53,591 nucleotides of DNA from Gordonia jinhuaensis (GCF_014639795.1 NZ_BMGC01000027.1:1-53591); one strand, 5' to 3'. Positions 24,293-34,290 are shown, counted from the first letter of the stretch. Program-made: numbers and translations. Notes: generated by a model from the letters alone, not told the origin.

Positions 24293-25415
24293 CACGCCAC
24301 CTCGGCCTTCGCGGTGCCCGATTCGGTCGCAGCGACTCAGCGGCGGCCTTCTTCGCCGCGACCAGCGACTGATGCGTGGGGGCCTCGGGCACGTCGGCAG
24401 GGCGTCCCTGCGCGAAGCCGGCACGCAGATCCGGCAGCACCTCACCGAGCAGGTCGAGCTGCTCGAGCACCGTCTTGAGCGGCAGACCGGCGTGATCGAC
24501 GAGGAACAGCTGCCGCTGATAGTCGCCGAAGTCGTCGCGGAACTGCAACGTGCGCTCGAGGAACTGCTGCGGGCTGCCCACGGTCAACGGGGTCTGGGCG
24601 GTGAAATCCTCCAGCGACGGACCGTGACCGTAGACCGGCGCATTGTCGAAATACGGACGGAACTCGTTGACGGCGTCCTGGGAATTCTTGCGCATGAAGA
24701 ACTGTCCGCCGAGTCCGACGATCGCCTGATGGGCCTTGCCGTGTCCGTAGTGCTCGTAGCGCTGACGGTAGAAGCGGATGAGCTGCTGGAAGTGCGACTT
24801 CGGCCAGAAGATGTTGTTGGCGAAGAAGCCGTCGCCGTAGTAGGCCGCCTGTTCGGCGATCTCCGGGCTGCGGATCGAGCCGTGCCACACGAAGGGCGCG
24901 ACGTCGTCGAGCGGGCGGGGCGTGGCAGTGAACGACTGCAGCGGGGTGCGGAACTTGCCCTCCCAGTCGACCACGTCCTCGGTCCACAGACGATGCAGCA
25001 GGTGGTAGTTCTCGATCGCCAGCGGGATGCCCTGACGGATGTCCTTGCCGAACCACGGGTACACGGGGCCGGTGTTGCCGCGACCGAGCATGAGGTCGAC
25101 GCGGCCGTCGGCCAGATGCTGCAGCATCGCGAAGTCCTCGGCGATCTTCACCGGGTCGTTCGTGGTGATCAGCGTGGTGGCGGTGGACAGGTTGAGGGTG
25201 CTGGTCTTACCTGCGATGTAGCCGAGCGTGGTGGTCGGCGACGACGAGAAGAACGGCGGATTGTGGTGCTCACCGATCGCGTACACGTCCAGGCCGATCT
25301 CCTCGGCCTTCATCGCGATCGCGACCTGCACCTTGATGCGCTCGTACTCGGAAGGCGTCACACCGGTGGTCGGGTCGGTGGTGACGTCGCTGACGGAGAA
25401 GAGTCCGATCTGCAT
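24228..25415 (-). CDS. LLM-class flavin-dependent oxidoreductase (CE1758 family), tail out of frame
   Basis: This is a luciferase-like monooxygenase that uses FMNH2 from the adjacent reductase. MQIGLFSVSDVTTDP, AIGEHHNPPFFSSSP, STATTLITTNDPVKIAEDFAMLQHLADGR (the central part of the fold) and GRGNTGPVYPWFG mark the family. The ATG at 25415 has AGGAGG 6 bp upstream. The open frame runs to 24228, 65 bp into the next gene, and its last 25-30 residues are Arg-rich and unlike the family. If one base is restored near 24335 the tail becomes AATESGTAKAEVA and stops at 24292, giving a TGATG junction. I infer a one-base deletion that swaps the C-terminal tail; the catalytic barrel is untouched. Confidence 0.88.
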   Translation of the reverse strand: MQIGLFSVSDVTTDPTTGVTPSEYERIKVQVAIAMKAEEIGLDVYAIGEHHNPPFFSSSPTTTLGYIAGKTSTLNLSTATTLITTNDPVKIAEDFAMLQHLADGRVDLMLGRGNTGPVYPWFGKDIRQGIPLAIENYHLLHRLWTEDVVDWEGKFRTPLQSFTATPRPLDDVAPFVWHGSIRSPEIAEQAAYYGDGFFANNIFWPKSHFQQLIRFYRQRYEHYGHGKAHQAIVGLGGQFFMRKNSQDAVNEFRPYFDNAPVYGHGPSLEDFTAQTPLTVGSPQQFLERTLQFRDDFGDYQRQLFLVDHAGLPLKTVLEQLDLLGEVLPDLRAGFAQGRPADVPEAPTHQSLVAAKKAAAESLRPNRAPRRPRWRDDTTGSGQRRHEQSVVDEAAG

Positions 25416-25537
25416 TTCATGCCTCCTAGTGAGAATCACCCTGTATAACCGGACCACGGTCCAGATATTCCGAGTGTAGACGGGGCATCGGCGACAAGCA
25501 TCCACACAACCGGCACAGGTCCAGACTCTGCCGCCAC

Positions 25538-25573
25538 AACACCAGCCAGTCGCGAAACACCAGCCAGTCGAGA
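25538..25573. repeat. 18-bp tandem duplication
   Basis: AACACCAGCCAGTCGCGA is followed at once by AACACCAGCCAGTCGAGA, in the gap between the luciferase-like gene and the secreted protein gene. The only difference is one base. Confidence 0.9.
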
Positions 25574-25598
25574 AAGCCAGACCAGCTCCGCGACACGA

Positions 25599-26918
25599 TC
25601 AGGCCGGGTGACAACCGCCGGCGTCGAATTCGGCAGCGTCGGCCAGGTAGCGGCCCGACGGATAGTAGGCACCCATCGTGTCGCTCTCGTGATTGAGCGT
25701 CGCGTGCGCGATCGACTGCGTGAAGGACGCGTCCGCGAGGAGGTTGCGCATGACCAGCGCCGTTCCCGGCGACGTGCTCGCAGGCAGCCACGCGACACCG
25801 CAGGCCGGTGTTGCGTATCGGGGCCGGTCGGCAGGCGCGGACACCACCACGGTGAAATGGCGCTGCGCATCCAGCGGAATGGACTCGTCGGCCAGACATG
25901 CGACGGCCTGTGTGGTCGCGAACTTCTCGCTGCACATCGACCAGTACCGCACCTGCCCCGACCCCATCGGTGATTGGCCGGACCCTGTCGCCGGGAAGGT
26001 GGGCATGGTCGCGGTGACCACGAGCACCTTGCCGTAGTGCGGGTTCAGCAGCGTTGTGACGTACTGGTTGTCGACGTTTGCGCCGAGTCCCCCTGCCGCC
26101 CCCTTTGCCGTGACTCCGGTGACAGCGCTATAGGCACTGTCACCCAGCAGGTCGCTGCGCAGGAGTTGCGCGTAGGAGGTCTGGGCGTTGATGAACTTCT
26201 GCCACGTCGGCGGGTTCGTTCCGAACGCCCCGATTCCGGCCGCCGCCACCGGCGGCAACGAGGCGAAGGTCGCGGGTGCGACAAGGGTCGGATTGTTCGC
26301 CGAACATGTACTGACCGTGGTCTCGTTCGAGTCGACCACGGTCACCGACGGGAACCCGGCACCGCCGGAGGCCTCATCGACGTCGTGGTCAACCTGATAG
26401 ATGCGATAGAGGATGCTTATCTGCCCGCCCTTCGCCGATCCCGTGTACAGGGTGTTCGGCACGCAAGTCGCGGGTACGGCGGCGGGCACCACCGACAACT
26501 GATACGAGCGCGCCGTGGCGTTGCGGTCGGCGCCGACGACGAATGGGTTCGTCGAGCCCGCGGCCGGCGAGATCAGCGAGTCGTGTATCGCGTCGCCACT
26601 TCCCGATCCGGCCCCCTGTAGCGCGACAGCCATGTACCGCGCGTGCGGGAAGCGTCCGTCGAGCCGGATCTGCTGGCCCTGCTTCAGCGGCACCGACACC
26701 TGCCAGTAGCGCGCATTCAGGTCGGGGTACAGCGCATTGGGGACCGCCTTCCAGCCGCAGCCCGACGACGTTGCCTGCGCACCAGGCAGGAATGTCGGGC
26801 CACTGCGCACGGGGGCACCTGACGCGACACCGGCGGATCCGACCATTGCGAGCACCACGGCCAACGCGGCGACCATCAGGGTCATCCACGGGCGTGACAC
26901 AGTGCTAACAGATTTCAT
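25599..26918 (-). CDS. Secreted protein of unknown function
   Basis: This 439-residue protein has a signal peptide (about 1-35, hydrophobic MTLMVAALAVVLAMVG, cleavage near VASGAPV). Cysteines in the mature part (SSGCGWKAVPNALYPD, ATCVPNTLY, VSTCSANNPT, YWSMCSEKFA, AVACLADES, TPACGVAWL) suggest disulphides and an exported fold. LDGRFPHARYMAVALQG and ILYRIYQVDHDVD recur in secreted proteins of Mycobacteriales, but I cannot assign a family. The ATG at 26918 gives the best signal peptide. It is divergent from the sulfatase gene and may share its promoter region (26919-27052). Confidence 0.85.
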   Translation of the reverse strand: MKSVSTVSRPWMTLMVAALAVVLAMVGSAGVASGAPVRSGPTFLPGAQATSSGCGWKAVPNALYPDLNARYWQVSVPLKQGQQIRLDGRFPHARYMAVALQGAGSGSGDAIHDSLISPAAGSTNPFVVGADRNATARSYQLSVVPAAVPATCVPNTLYTGSAKGGQISILYRIYQVDHDVDEASGGAGFPSVTVVDSNETTVSTCSANNPTLVAPATFASLPPVAAAGIGAFGTNPPTWQKFINAQTSYAQLLRSDLLGDSAYSAVTGVTAKGAAGGLGANVDNQYVTTLLNPHYGKVLVVTATMPTFPATGSGQSPMGSGQVRYWSMCSEKFATTQAVACLADESIPLDAQRHFTVVVSAPADRPRYATPACGVAWLPASTSPGTALVMRNLLADASFTQSIAHATLNHESDTMGAYYPSGRYLADAAEFDAGGCHPA

Positions 26919-27052
26919 GGAGTGTTCATCCCAACTATTGGCAAGATCACCGGATAGCACTGCACTAGCGGTGCGAGTGCACGATCATGTGCTAACGATA
27001 TTGTCAGATCATTCAGTTCGTTGTCCAGTCGCAGGATCCCCAAGGAGCACAT

Positions 27053-28576
27053 ATGTCACCGCTACCCGAACCCAATCGTCGGCAGGTCCTGGGAATGATG
27101 GCCGCCGTCGGCAGCGCCGTACCGCTGGTCGGTGCATTCGCCGGTGCACCGGCGGCCGATGCTTCACCGACGCGACCCAACATCATGATTTTGATGACCG
27201 ATCAGGAACGGGCAGACGTCGCGTTGCCGCATGGCTTCGCACTTCCCGCGCGCGAACGGCTCGCCGCCCACGGCGTGCGATTCGGCATGCACCACACCCC
27301 GACTGCACCGTGCTCGCCCGCGCGGTCGACGATGTTCACCGGGCTGCAGGCGCCCGTCAACGGGGTTCTCGACAACGTCGGCAACAGCGAATACATGTCG
27401 GGCAACTTCAACCTGAAAGGTGCTAACGCACAGGCGAATGCGAGTATGAGCACGTCCATTCCGACCCTTGGCACCGTCATGAAGAAGGCCGGCTACCACA
27501 CCGCCTACATCGGCAAATGGCATCTGAGCGATCCGGTGGGAACCGACGTCACCGCTCTCTCCGGATACGGGTTCGACGAGGCGATCGACATCCTCGGCGG
27601 CGGTTCGCCCGACGAGGGCCTCGAACACGACCCCGGTGTCGCCCAGCATGCGATCTCGTGGCTGCAGCAACATCGCGACGACACCGAACCCTGGCTGTGC
27701 GTGGTCAGCATGATCAATCCGCACGACATGATGTTCTGCCCGCGCTTCTACCGGCTCTCCGACGTCAACGACTACGGTGCCGGGCTTCCGGTGAACTTCG
27801 AACAGTCGCTGGCGACCAAACCCCATGTGCAGTCGGTGTGGCGGGTCGAGAACCAGGCGGTCGGGGGCTTCATGCCCGAGAATCTCAACTCGTCGCTCGC
27901 GAAAGATCAATGGCGACAATGGGGTAATTGGTACCTTCATCTACTCGATGCGACCGACACGCTGATGACGAGAGTGCTGGATGCAATGTCACCGGCCCAG
28001 TCCGCGGATACCGTGATCGTTCAGGTCGCCGACCACGGGGAGCTCGGCGGCGCACACGGCCTGCGCCAGAAGGGCGCGATGATCTACCGCGAGAACCTGA
28101 GGGTGCCGCTGGTGATCAGCGATCCGCGTCTGCCTGCCGCACACGGTGCCACCGTGACCGCCACGCCGACCACCCATGTCGACCTCGTTCCCACCATCGC
28201 GGCTCTCGCCGGCACCGACGCGTCGACCGTGACTCCCACGGTCGGCAAGGACCTCACCGGATTGCTGCGCGATCCCGCACTGCGGCTGCGAGAGTCGGTC
28301 CTGGTGACGTCAGACGCGAAATCCTCCGGAGCGCTCCCGGGCGTCAAGTACTGCATTCGCGGCGCCATCACCGAGCAGTACAGCTTCGGTCGGTACTCCA
28401 CCGCCGACCACATCACCGGCCCCGCATCGGAGTGGGAGTACGAACTCTACGACCGTCAGCGCGACCCCTGGGAGCTCGACAACCTCGCCTATCGGGGTGG
28501 TGCGCGCTCGCTGGTCGCCGACATGAATGCTCTCGTCGACGAGTTGGAGTCGGCCGAGTTGAAACCTCTGCAGTGA
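27053..28576 (+). CDS. Secreted sulfatase-like hydrolase (Tat signal, Cys-type)
   Basis: This 507-residue enzyme has a twin-arginine leader (NRRQVLGMMAAVGSAVPLVG). RPNIMILMTDQERAD opens the alkaline-phosphatase fold. CSPARSTMFTG at about 84-94 is the C-x-P-x-R sulfatase signature, whose Cys is converted to formylglycine. GKWHLSD and VADHGELGGAHG are further metal and sulfate site motifs. It should cleave sulfate or phosphonate-type esters outside the cell. AAGGAG precedes the ATG by 6 bp. No formylglycine-generating enzyme is in the window, so activation must come from elsewhere. A sulfatase gene (atsA) also sits between rpsQ and rplN in M. tuberculosis, as I recall, but that protein is longer. 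Confidence 0.93.
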   Translation: MSPLPEPNRRQVLGMMAAVGSAVPLVGAFAGAPAADASPTRPNIMILMTDQERADVALPHGFALPARERLAAHGVRFGMHHTPTAPCSPARSTMFTGLQAPVNGVLDNVGNSEYMSGNFNLKGANAQANASMSTSIPTLGTVMKKAGYHTAYIGKWHLSDPVGTDVTALSGYGFDEAIDILGGGSPDEGLEHDPGVAQHAISWLQQHRDDTEPWLCVVSMINPHDMMFCPRFYRLSDVNDYGAGLPVNFEQSLATKPHVQSVWRVENQAVGGFMPENLNSSLAKDQWRQWGNWYLHLLDATDTLMTRVLDAMSPAQSADTVIVQVADHGELGGAHGLRQKGAMIYRENLRVPLVISDPRLPAAHGATVTATPTTHVDLVPTIAALAGTDASTVTPTVGKDLTGLLRDPALRLRESVLVTSDAKSSGALPGVKYCIRGAITEQYSFGRYSTADHITGPASEWEYELYDRQRDPWELDNLAYRGGARSLVADMNALVDELESAELKPLQ

Positions 28577-28749
28577 TTCCCCGGCGCCTTTGCTGACCAC
28601 ACCGGCCAGAAAATGTGCACGGACGTCTGAAGATTTCGCACTCGTAACAGTTTCGTTTACTGCAGGCGCAGTCGCGGATCTCGTGTTTTTCTTCTTGTCG
28701 TACATACGACCGGTTGAACCGTTCACCGGTCGCAGGGGGAAGGATTCGG

Positions 28750-30846
28750 GTGCAGGCCACACGACGTCAGGTTCTTTCAGCAGCGGCCGTCGGTGGCGCT
28801 GCGCTCACTGCCGCAACAGTTCTCGACTCAGGTCTCGCAGGACAGGCCGCCGCGGCGCCATCCACCGGGGATACCGGAAGCGAGCCGTTCCTGATCGGCT
28901 GCGGCGCCTCCGACATGACCGGCGCCGTGGCCGGTCAGGGCATGATGGGCTACTCCGAACTCGACCAGGTGGCCGAGGGATTGCGGCAGCGCTATTTCGC
29001 GCGGGCTTTCGTGATGGTGGACCGCTCGAGCGGGTCGCGTTTCCTCTACGTGCTCGCCGACATCGCGTGCCTGTTCGACTCGATCTACACCGAGACACTG
29101 AAACGGCTGCGCGCGCAGTTCGGCGACGCCTACACCGCGCAGAACACGATGATCACCGCGAGCCACAACCACAACTCCTGCGGCGGCACCGCACACGACT
29201 ACGCGTACTCTCTGGCCGCATACGGCTTCAAACGCAACAGTTTCGAGGCCGAGGTGTCGGGGATCGTCGAAGCGGTCGCCATGGCCCACGGGCGACTGGC
29301 ACCCGGATCGGTGTCCATCGGCCGCTCCGAACTGCACAACGCCAGCGCCAACCGCTCGATCACGGCGTTCAATCTCAACCCCGCCTCGGACAAGAAGTAC
29401 TTCCCCGGCGCCATCGATCCGCGGGTGACCGTGCTGAAGTTCACCCAGGGCGGCACCGAGGTCGGCTGTCTGTCGTGGTTCGCCACGCACGGCACCTCGT
29501 TGACCAACGGCAACCGCTACCTGTCCCCCGACAACAAGGGCATCGCGTCCTATCGCTGGGAACACGACGAGAAGGGCTGGCGCTACCTCGACGGACCGCC
29601 GGAGTTCGTGGCGGCATTCGCACAGTCCAACTCCGGTGACATGACGCCGAATCTGTGGGTGCGCCAGTTCCACGCGGGTGGTCCCACCGCCGACCACACC
29701 CGCAATGCCGCGATCATCGCCGAACGTCAGCTCGGCGCGGTGAAGGACGCCTACGCCGCCGCCACGCCGCTGCCGGGTTCGGGGGTGAAGTCGATCCTGC
29801 GCTACATCGACATGGCCCATCAGTTCGTCGACGGGAAGTGGACCCCCGACGGCAAGCCGGGGATCACCACCCCGACGATCATGGGCGCCTCAGCCGCGGC
29901 GACGTCCTCGGAGGATCAGGTGTCCACGCAGACGCCGTTCCTTCAGGAGGGCATGAAGGATGCCGCCGCCAAGCTCTACGGCGTCGACATCTCCCGGCTC
30001 CCCACGATCCCGCAGAAGTACCTGTCGGCGCAGGCCCCCAAGGTCGATCTGCTCCCGCTGGGATTCTTCCCACCCGCACCCTGGAATCCGCAGATCTTGC
30101 CGATCCAGCTCGTCCAGATCGGACCGCTGGTCCTGGTCGGGATGCCGGTGGAGGTGACGATCGTCGCCGGACTGCGCATCCGCCGACTCATCGCCGCGGA
30201 TCTGAAAGTGCCACTGGAGAACGTGATCTGCCAGGGATATGCGAACAGCTACTGCCAGTACGTCACCACCCCCGAGGAGTACGAGGCCCAGGAGTACGAG
30301 GGCGGCGAAACCCAGTTCGGCAAGTACGAACTGCCCGCCTTCCTGCAGAACCTCCACCAGCTGGCTCTCGAGTTCACCGGCAAGCGGTCGTCGCTGAATC
30401 CGGCACTGCGTTCCCCCGACAACTCGGCGCTGCAACCCGACCTGCTGCCACCGATCCCGGCGGACACCCCGTTGCCCGGCAAGAGATTCGGTGACGTGAT
30501 GGTGCAACCGAAGAAGTCGTATCGCGCGGGTTCGACGGTGGTGGTGGATTTCTGTGGCGGCCATCCCAACAACAACCTGCACCGCAATCACACCTATCTG
30601 GAGGTGCAGCGCAAGGAACGCGGGTCCTGGGTTCGGGTGGCCGACGACGTGACCTATGAGACCACTCTGCACTGGGAACGCCCCAATGGTTCGAGCACGC
30701 AGTCGATCAACCGGGTGCTGTGGGCCCTGACGCCGACCAATGCCATGGCCGGAACGTATCGCGTTGTCCATCACGGGGATTGGAAGGACGCCGGCGGCCG
30801 AATCCACCCCTACACCGGCATCTCCAACGCCTTCGACATCGTCTGA
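28750..30846 (+). CDS. Secreted neutral ceramidase
   Basis: This 698-residue neutral/alkaline ceramidase hydrolyses ceramide to sphingosine and fatty acid. It has a Tat-type leader (TRRQVLSAAAVGGAAL). Family marks are FLIGCGASDMTGAV, the zinc-site segment TASHNHNSCGGTAHD, FATHGTSLTNGNRYLSPDNKG, FAQSNSGDMTPN and the C-terminal immunoglobulin-like domain with DFCGGHPNNNLHR. The GTG at 28750 was chosen because GGGGAAGG lies 6 bp upstream; a TTG at 28714 would add residues before the Tat motif. It sits behind the sulfatase on the same strand and may act with it on host or environmental lipids. Confidence 0.93.
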   Translation: MQATRRQVLSAAAVGGAALTAATVLDSGLAGQAAAAPSTGDTGSEPFLIGCGASDMTGAVAGQGMMGYSELDQVAEGLRQRYFARAFVMVDRSSGSRFLYVLADIACLFDSIYTETLKRLRAQFGDAYTAQNTMITASHNHNSCGGTAHDYAYSLAAYGFKRNSFEAEVSGIVEAVAMAHGRLAPGSVSIGRSELHNASANRSITAFNLNPASDKKYFPGAIDPRVTVLKFTQGGTEVGCLSWFATHGTSLTNGNRYLSPDNKGIASYRWEHDEKGWRYLDGPPEFVAAFAQSNSGDMTPNLWVRQFHAGGPTADHTRNAAIIAERQLGAVKDAYAAATPLPGSGVKSILRYIDMAHQFVDGKWTPDGKPGITTPTIMGASAAATSSEDQVSTQTPFLQEGMKDAAAKLYGVDISRLPTIPQKYLSAQAPKVDLLPLGFFPPAPWNPQILPIQLVQIGPLVLVGMPVEVTIVAGLRIRRLIAADLKVPLENVICQGYANSYCQYVTTPEEYEAQEYEGGETQFGKYELPAFLQNLHQLALEFTGKRSSLNPALRSPDNSALQPDLLPPIPADTPLPGKRFGDVMVQPKKSYRAGSTVVVDFCGGHPNNNLHRNHTYLEVQRKERGSWVRVADDVTYETTLHWERPNGSSTQSINRVLWALTPTNAMAGTYRVVHHGDWKDAGGRIHPYTGISNAFDIV

Positions 30847-30883
30847 GGCGGATCACCCGAGCCACGCCACGCAACGCAGGATC

Positions 30884-31840
30884 TCAGCGCTCGACCAGCC
30901 CAGCCGAGAACACTCGCGACTGCGGGATCTCACCGGTCTCGATCTGTTCGACGAGCAGCTCCGCGGCGGCCGCAGCCTGGTCTTCGCGCCGGGTGTCGAC
31001 CCCGGTGATGCCATAGGCCTGCGCCACCATCCCGTCGGCAGTCACCACCTCGATGTCGGCCCCCACCGCCGCGATGGCCGAAATACACCCCACCGCAATC
31101 GAATCCAGTGGAACGTAGACGGAATCGACTTCGGGGTGACGGGCCATGAGCCGCCGCGCGGCGTCGGCGCCACCGACGGAGCGACCAGCGGACGTGTCGG
31201 CGATCTCGATCGGCGCGTCGGCCGAGAGCCGACGGAAGGCATCGATGGTGCCCACCGTCATCTGTCGCTGACCATCGTCGGCGATCAGCGCGGTGTGGCG
31301 TCTACCGGTGCGTACGAAGTGATCGAGCACCGCGGTCACCGCACTCGACCGGTCCAGGGACACCGACGCGACCCCGCGTGATCCGGCCGACCCGCCGATC
31401 ACCACCACAGGCAGCTTGCGTTCGAGCAGCTGCACGAGCAGATCGCCGTCGGGTTCGGGGTCGATGAGCAGTACGCCGTCGACCGCCAGATCACGTATCC
31501 AGCTCGCCTGATCCGACGGCGGCATCAGCACCAGCGCATACCCTCGCCGCAGCGCCTGCGAGGCGCCCGCGAAGGCGGTGCGCATATACCAGTCGAACCG
31601 ACTGTCGCGGTCGGGAGTCTGATCGGCCTCCAGACCGGTGACCAGGCCGATGGTCCTGCCGCTGCCGGTGCGCAGGGCGCGGGCGCGCGGGTTGGCCGCA
31701 TACCCGAGCTCGACGGCGATGTCCTTGATGCGCCGACGGGTCCCGTCATCGACACGCCCCTTGTCGTTGAGCGCATGCGAGACCGTCGTCACCGACACCC
31801 CTGCCGCAGAGGCCACATCCTTGATCGTGGGTCGACGCAC
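30884..31840 (-). CDS. LacI-family transcriptional regulator
   Basis: This 318-residue repressor has the N-terminal helix-turn-helix PTIKDVASAAGVSVTTVSHA with hinge ANPRARALRTG. The periplasmic-binding-protein-like effector domain includes IGLVTGLEADQ, DGVLLIDPEPDGDLL and SVYVPLDSIAVGCISAI. The GTG at 31840 matches the usual LacI N-terminus and has AAAGG upstream; the frame extends 17 codons further without a better site. It is divergent from the FAD-oxidase fragment and ABC transporter genes with only 49 bp between, so it probably controls them. The effector is unknown. Confidence 0.92.
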   Translation of the reverse strand: MRRPTIKDVASAAGVSVTTVSHALNDKGRVDDGTRRRIKDIAVELGYAANPRARALRTGSGRTIGLVTGLEADQTPDRDSRFDWYMRTAFAGASQALRRGYALVLMPPSDQASWIRDLAVDGVLLIDPEPDGDLLVQLLERKLPVVVIGGSAGSRGVASVSLDRSSAVTAVLDHFVRTGRRHTALIADDGQRQMTVGTIDAFRRLSADAPIEIADTSAGRSVGGADAARRLMARHPEVDSVYVPLDSIAVGCISAIAAVGADIEVVTADGMVAQAYGITGVDTRREDQAAAAAELLVEQIETGEIPQSRVFSAGLVER

Positions 31841-31889
31841 ACCGAACCTTTCTCTACACACATTGCCGCCGACCTTATACGAGACGATC

Positions 31890-32276
31890 ATGGCGGTGGC
31901 CGAAGACTTCGCCGATGTCGGTCCGATCCACCTGGAGATGAAGCGGATCGACGGCGGGCTCTCGGCACAGGGGTCGCCGGTCTTCGAATTCGAGGATCAG
32001 GAACAGATGGCAGCGATGACCCGCCGCCTGGAGGCCGCCGGACTCGCGATCGCCAACACCCACACTCCCACACTCAAGTCCTCGGGGATGAAGCCGTGGA
32101 CCGACAACGAATCCCGCTTCAAGCGCGAAGTGGACCCGTACGGCCTTCTCGCACAGGGCAAGTCCGACGACGAACTCGAAGACGACGTCCACAACTCGAC
32201 AGTGCTGCCCAGCAGCGGCTGGAACTACCGACTCACCGACACCTCCCGCCTCACTACCTCAGGAGAACAGCAGTGA
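31890..32276 (+). pseudogene. Probable C-terminal fragment of an FAD-linked oxidase
   Basis: This open frame of 128 residues begins MAVAEDFADVGPIHLEMKRI and contains FKREVDPYGLLAQGK. The latter matches the closing motif of PCMH/GlcD-type FAD-linked oxidases, whose FAD-binding half should precede it. Nothing resembling that half is upstream, where the LacI gene begins. The coding pattern is good and the stop overlaps the next start (GTGA), so it may still be translated. I call it a remnant with moderate doubt; it could be a genuine small protein. Confidence 0.45.
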
Positions 32277-33349
32277 ACACGACCATGACCGCCATGAATC
32301 GCCGTGGTTTTCTGCGCGCGGTGGGCGCCTCCGGCCTGATCGTGGCAGGCGGCGCAACCCTCGCCGCCTGCGGCACATCCTCGAAATCCGGCTCCGCCTA
32401 CGGGGTCACCAAGGACGGCAGCCGATTCGGCACGGTGCCGATGCAGCTCGGCTGGATCAAGAATGCACAGTTCGCCGGTGAGTACTTCGCCGATCAGCGC
32501 GGCTACTACAAGCAGGCCGGCATGACGGTGAACCTCATCGCCGGCGGCGCCGCAGCGACGGGCGTGGAGGCCGGCATCGACACCGGCAAGGTGTGGGTCG
32601 GTACGTCGACCCCGCAGAACACCGGTTCGGCTGTGGCCAAGGGGGTTCCGGTGACGATCGTGGGCGCGACGATGCAGGAGAGCCCCAATTGCATCCTGTC
32701 ACCGGCGTCCAAACCCCTGAACTCCCCCGCCGAACTCAAGGGCCTCAAGGTGGGGGTCTCCGACCACAACGTGCCGGTGTTCACCGCGCTGCTCAAGGCC
32801 AACGGCATGAGCGCCTCGGATGTGAAGATCGTGCCGATGCAGTACGACCCGTCACCCCTGGCCAACGGTGAGGTCGACGCGATGTCGGCGTTCATCACCA
32901 ATGAGCCGATCACACTGGCGGCCAAGGGTTTCCAAACCCACTCGTTCATGTACGGTGACCACGGGCTGAGCATGGCCGCGCAGGTCTTCGTGGTCCCCAC
33001 CTCGGCGGTGCAGAAACAACGCGACATGGTCAAGGCGTTCTTGTCGGCGGAGGCGAAAGGGTGGCGAGACGCGGTGGCCGACCCCGCCAAGGGCGCCTCA
33101 TACGCCGTCAACACCTACGGCGCCGATCAGAAGCTCGACATCAACACCCAGACCAAACTGTTGCAGGCATCGATTCCGCTGATCGCCACACCGCAGACCA
33201 AGGCCAACGGCTTGTTCCTGCTCACCGACGATCAGATCGATCAGAACATCACCTCGCTGCGCGGTGCCGGCATCGACGTCGACGCCGCCAAGCTGTTCGA
33301 CATGTCGGTGCTCAAAGAACTCTATTCCGACGACAAGACACTGATCTGA
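32273..33349 (+). CDS. ABC transporter substrate-binding protein (NMT1/THI5-like)
   Basis: This 358-residue protein has a leader with both a Tat-like motif ([10 protein letters not shown]) and a lipobox (TLAACG), so it is an exported lipoprotein. [23 protein letters not shown] and [12 protein letters not shown]-like segments match the NMT1/THI5 family. That family binds pyrimidine, riboflavin, nitrate or sulfonate ligands; the ligand is not readable here. The GTG at 32273 overlaps the previous stop and has AGGAG 7 bp upstream. It is the first of three transporter genes. Confidence 0.9.
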   Translation: MNTTMTAMNRRGFLRAVGASGLIVAGGATLAACGTSSKSGSAYGVTKDGSRFGTVPMQLGWIKNAQFAGEYFADQRGYYKQAGMTVNLIAGGAAATGVEAGIDTGKVWVGTSTPQNTGSAVAKGVPVTIVGATMQESPNCILSPASKPLNSPAELKGLKVGVSDHNVPVFTALLKANGMSASDVKIVPMQYDPSPLANGEVDAMSAFITNEPITLAAKGFQTHSFMYGDHGLSMAAQVFVVPTSAVQKQRDMVKAFLSAEAKGWRDAVADPAKGASYAVNTYGADQKLDINTQTKLLQASIPLIATPQTKANGLFLLTDDQIDQNITSLRGAGIDVDAAKLFDMSVLKELYSDDKTLI

Positions 33350-33350
33350 G

Positions 33351-34244
33351 ATGACTACCGTGACTGCTACAGACGCACGCAGCGCCACACTCGCCCTCGA
33401 CGACACAGACGGCACAGACGGCACAGACGGCATCGACATCAGCGGACTGTCGATGACCTTCGGCGGCCGGCGAGGTTCGGTGGTTGCACTCGACGATGTC
33501 GACATCCACACTCCCGCCGGATCGTTCACCTCACTGGTAGGGCCGTCGGGCTGCGGCAAGTCGACGATCCTGCGTATCCTCGCCGGATTGCAGAACCCGT
33601 CGGAGGGCACCGTCGCCGTCCACGGCAAGACCACCGACGAGATCCGGGCATCGGGCCGACTCGGCATCGCTTTTCAGGACTCGGCCCTGCTGCCGTGGCG
33701 CAGCGTCGCCTCCAACATCGCCATGCCGCTGCAGATTTCACGCGCCGACGTCGGTGACACCGCGGTGAGCGATCTCATCGACCTCGTCGGGTTGTCGGAT
33801 TTCGCCGACGCCAAACCGGCACATCTGTCCGGCGGTATGCGCCAGCGTGTCTCGATTGCGCGCGCACTGGTGAACCGGCCCGAGGTGCTCCTGCTCGACG
33901 AGCCGTTCGGCGCGCTCGACGACATGACCCGCCAGCGACTCAACACCGAGCTGCAGCGGATCTGGACCCAACGGCCCACCACCACGCTGATGGTCACCCA
34001 CGGGATCAGCGAGGCGGTGTTCCTGTCGGATTCCGTGGTCGTCATGAGTGCACGTCCCGGACGGGTGCTCGAGGTGGTCGACATCGACCTGCCGCGCCCG
34101 CGCACGCCGGAGATGATGCGCACCAGCGCCTTCCACGCCTACTGCGATCACATCTCGGAGCTGCTCTTCACCCCGGCACCGGGCCGCGAGGCGCCGACGG
34201 CGCCGGATGCCGGCGAGATGTCGAACACGGGAACACGATCATGA
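33351..34244 (+). CDS. ABC transporter ATP-binding protein (SsuB/TauB type)
   Basis: This 297-residue ATPase has Walker [10 protein letters not shown], a Q-loop in [13 protein letters not shown], signature [15 protein letters not shown], Walker [16 protein letters not shown] and an H-loop in [14 protein letters not shown]. It pairs with the NMT1-type binding protein. The N-terminus carries a TDG repeat from three 9-bp DNA units (33405-33431). It starts 1 bp after the binding-protein stop. Confidence 0.95.
   Translation: MTTVTATDARSATLALDDTDGTDGTDGIDISGLSMTFGGRRGSVVALDDVDIHTPAGSFTSLVGPSGCGKSTILRILAGLQNPSEGTVAVHGKTTDEIRASGRLGIAFQDSALLPWRSVASNIAMPLQISRADVGDTAVSDLIDLVGLSDFADAKPAHLSGGMRQRVSIARALVNRPEVLLLDEPFGALDDMTRQRLNTELQRIWTQRPTTTLMVTHGISEAVFLSDSVVVMSARPGRVLEVVDIDLPRPRTPEMMRTSAFHAYCDHISELLFTPAPGREAPTAPDAGEMSNTGTRS
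33405..33431. repeat. 9-bp tandem repeat at the 5' end of the ABC ATPase gene
   Basis: Three exact units of ACAGACGGC encode Thr-Asp-Gly repeats ahead of the ATPase fold. Confidence 0.85.
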
Positions 34245-34290
34245 CCGCGATGACCCTCACCGAGCGTCGGATGCCGCGACTGCCCCGCGT

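Noticed and set aside
26895-27010. Two GTGCTAAC motifs flanking the divergent promoters of the secreted protein and sulfatase genes
   Set aside because: The same octamer core also occurs inside the sulfatase coding region (near 27419), so it is probably chance.
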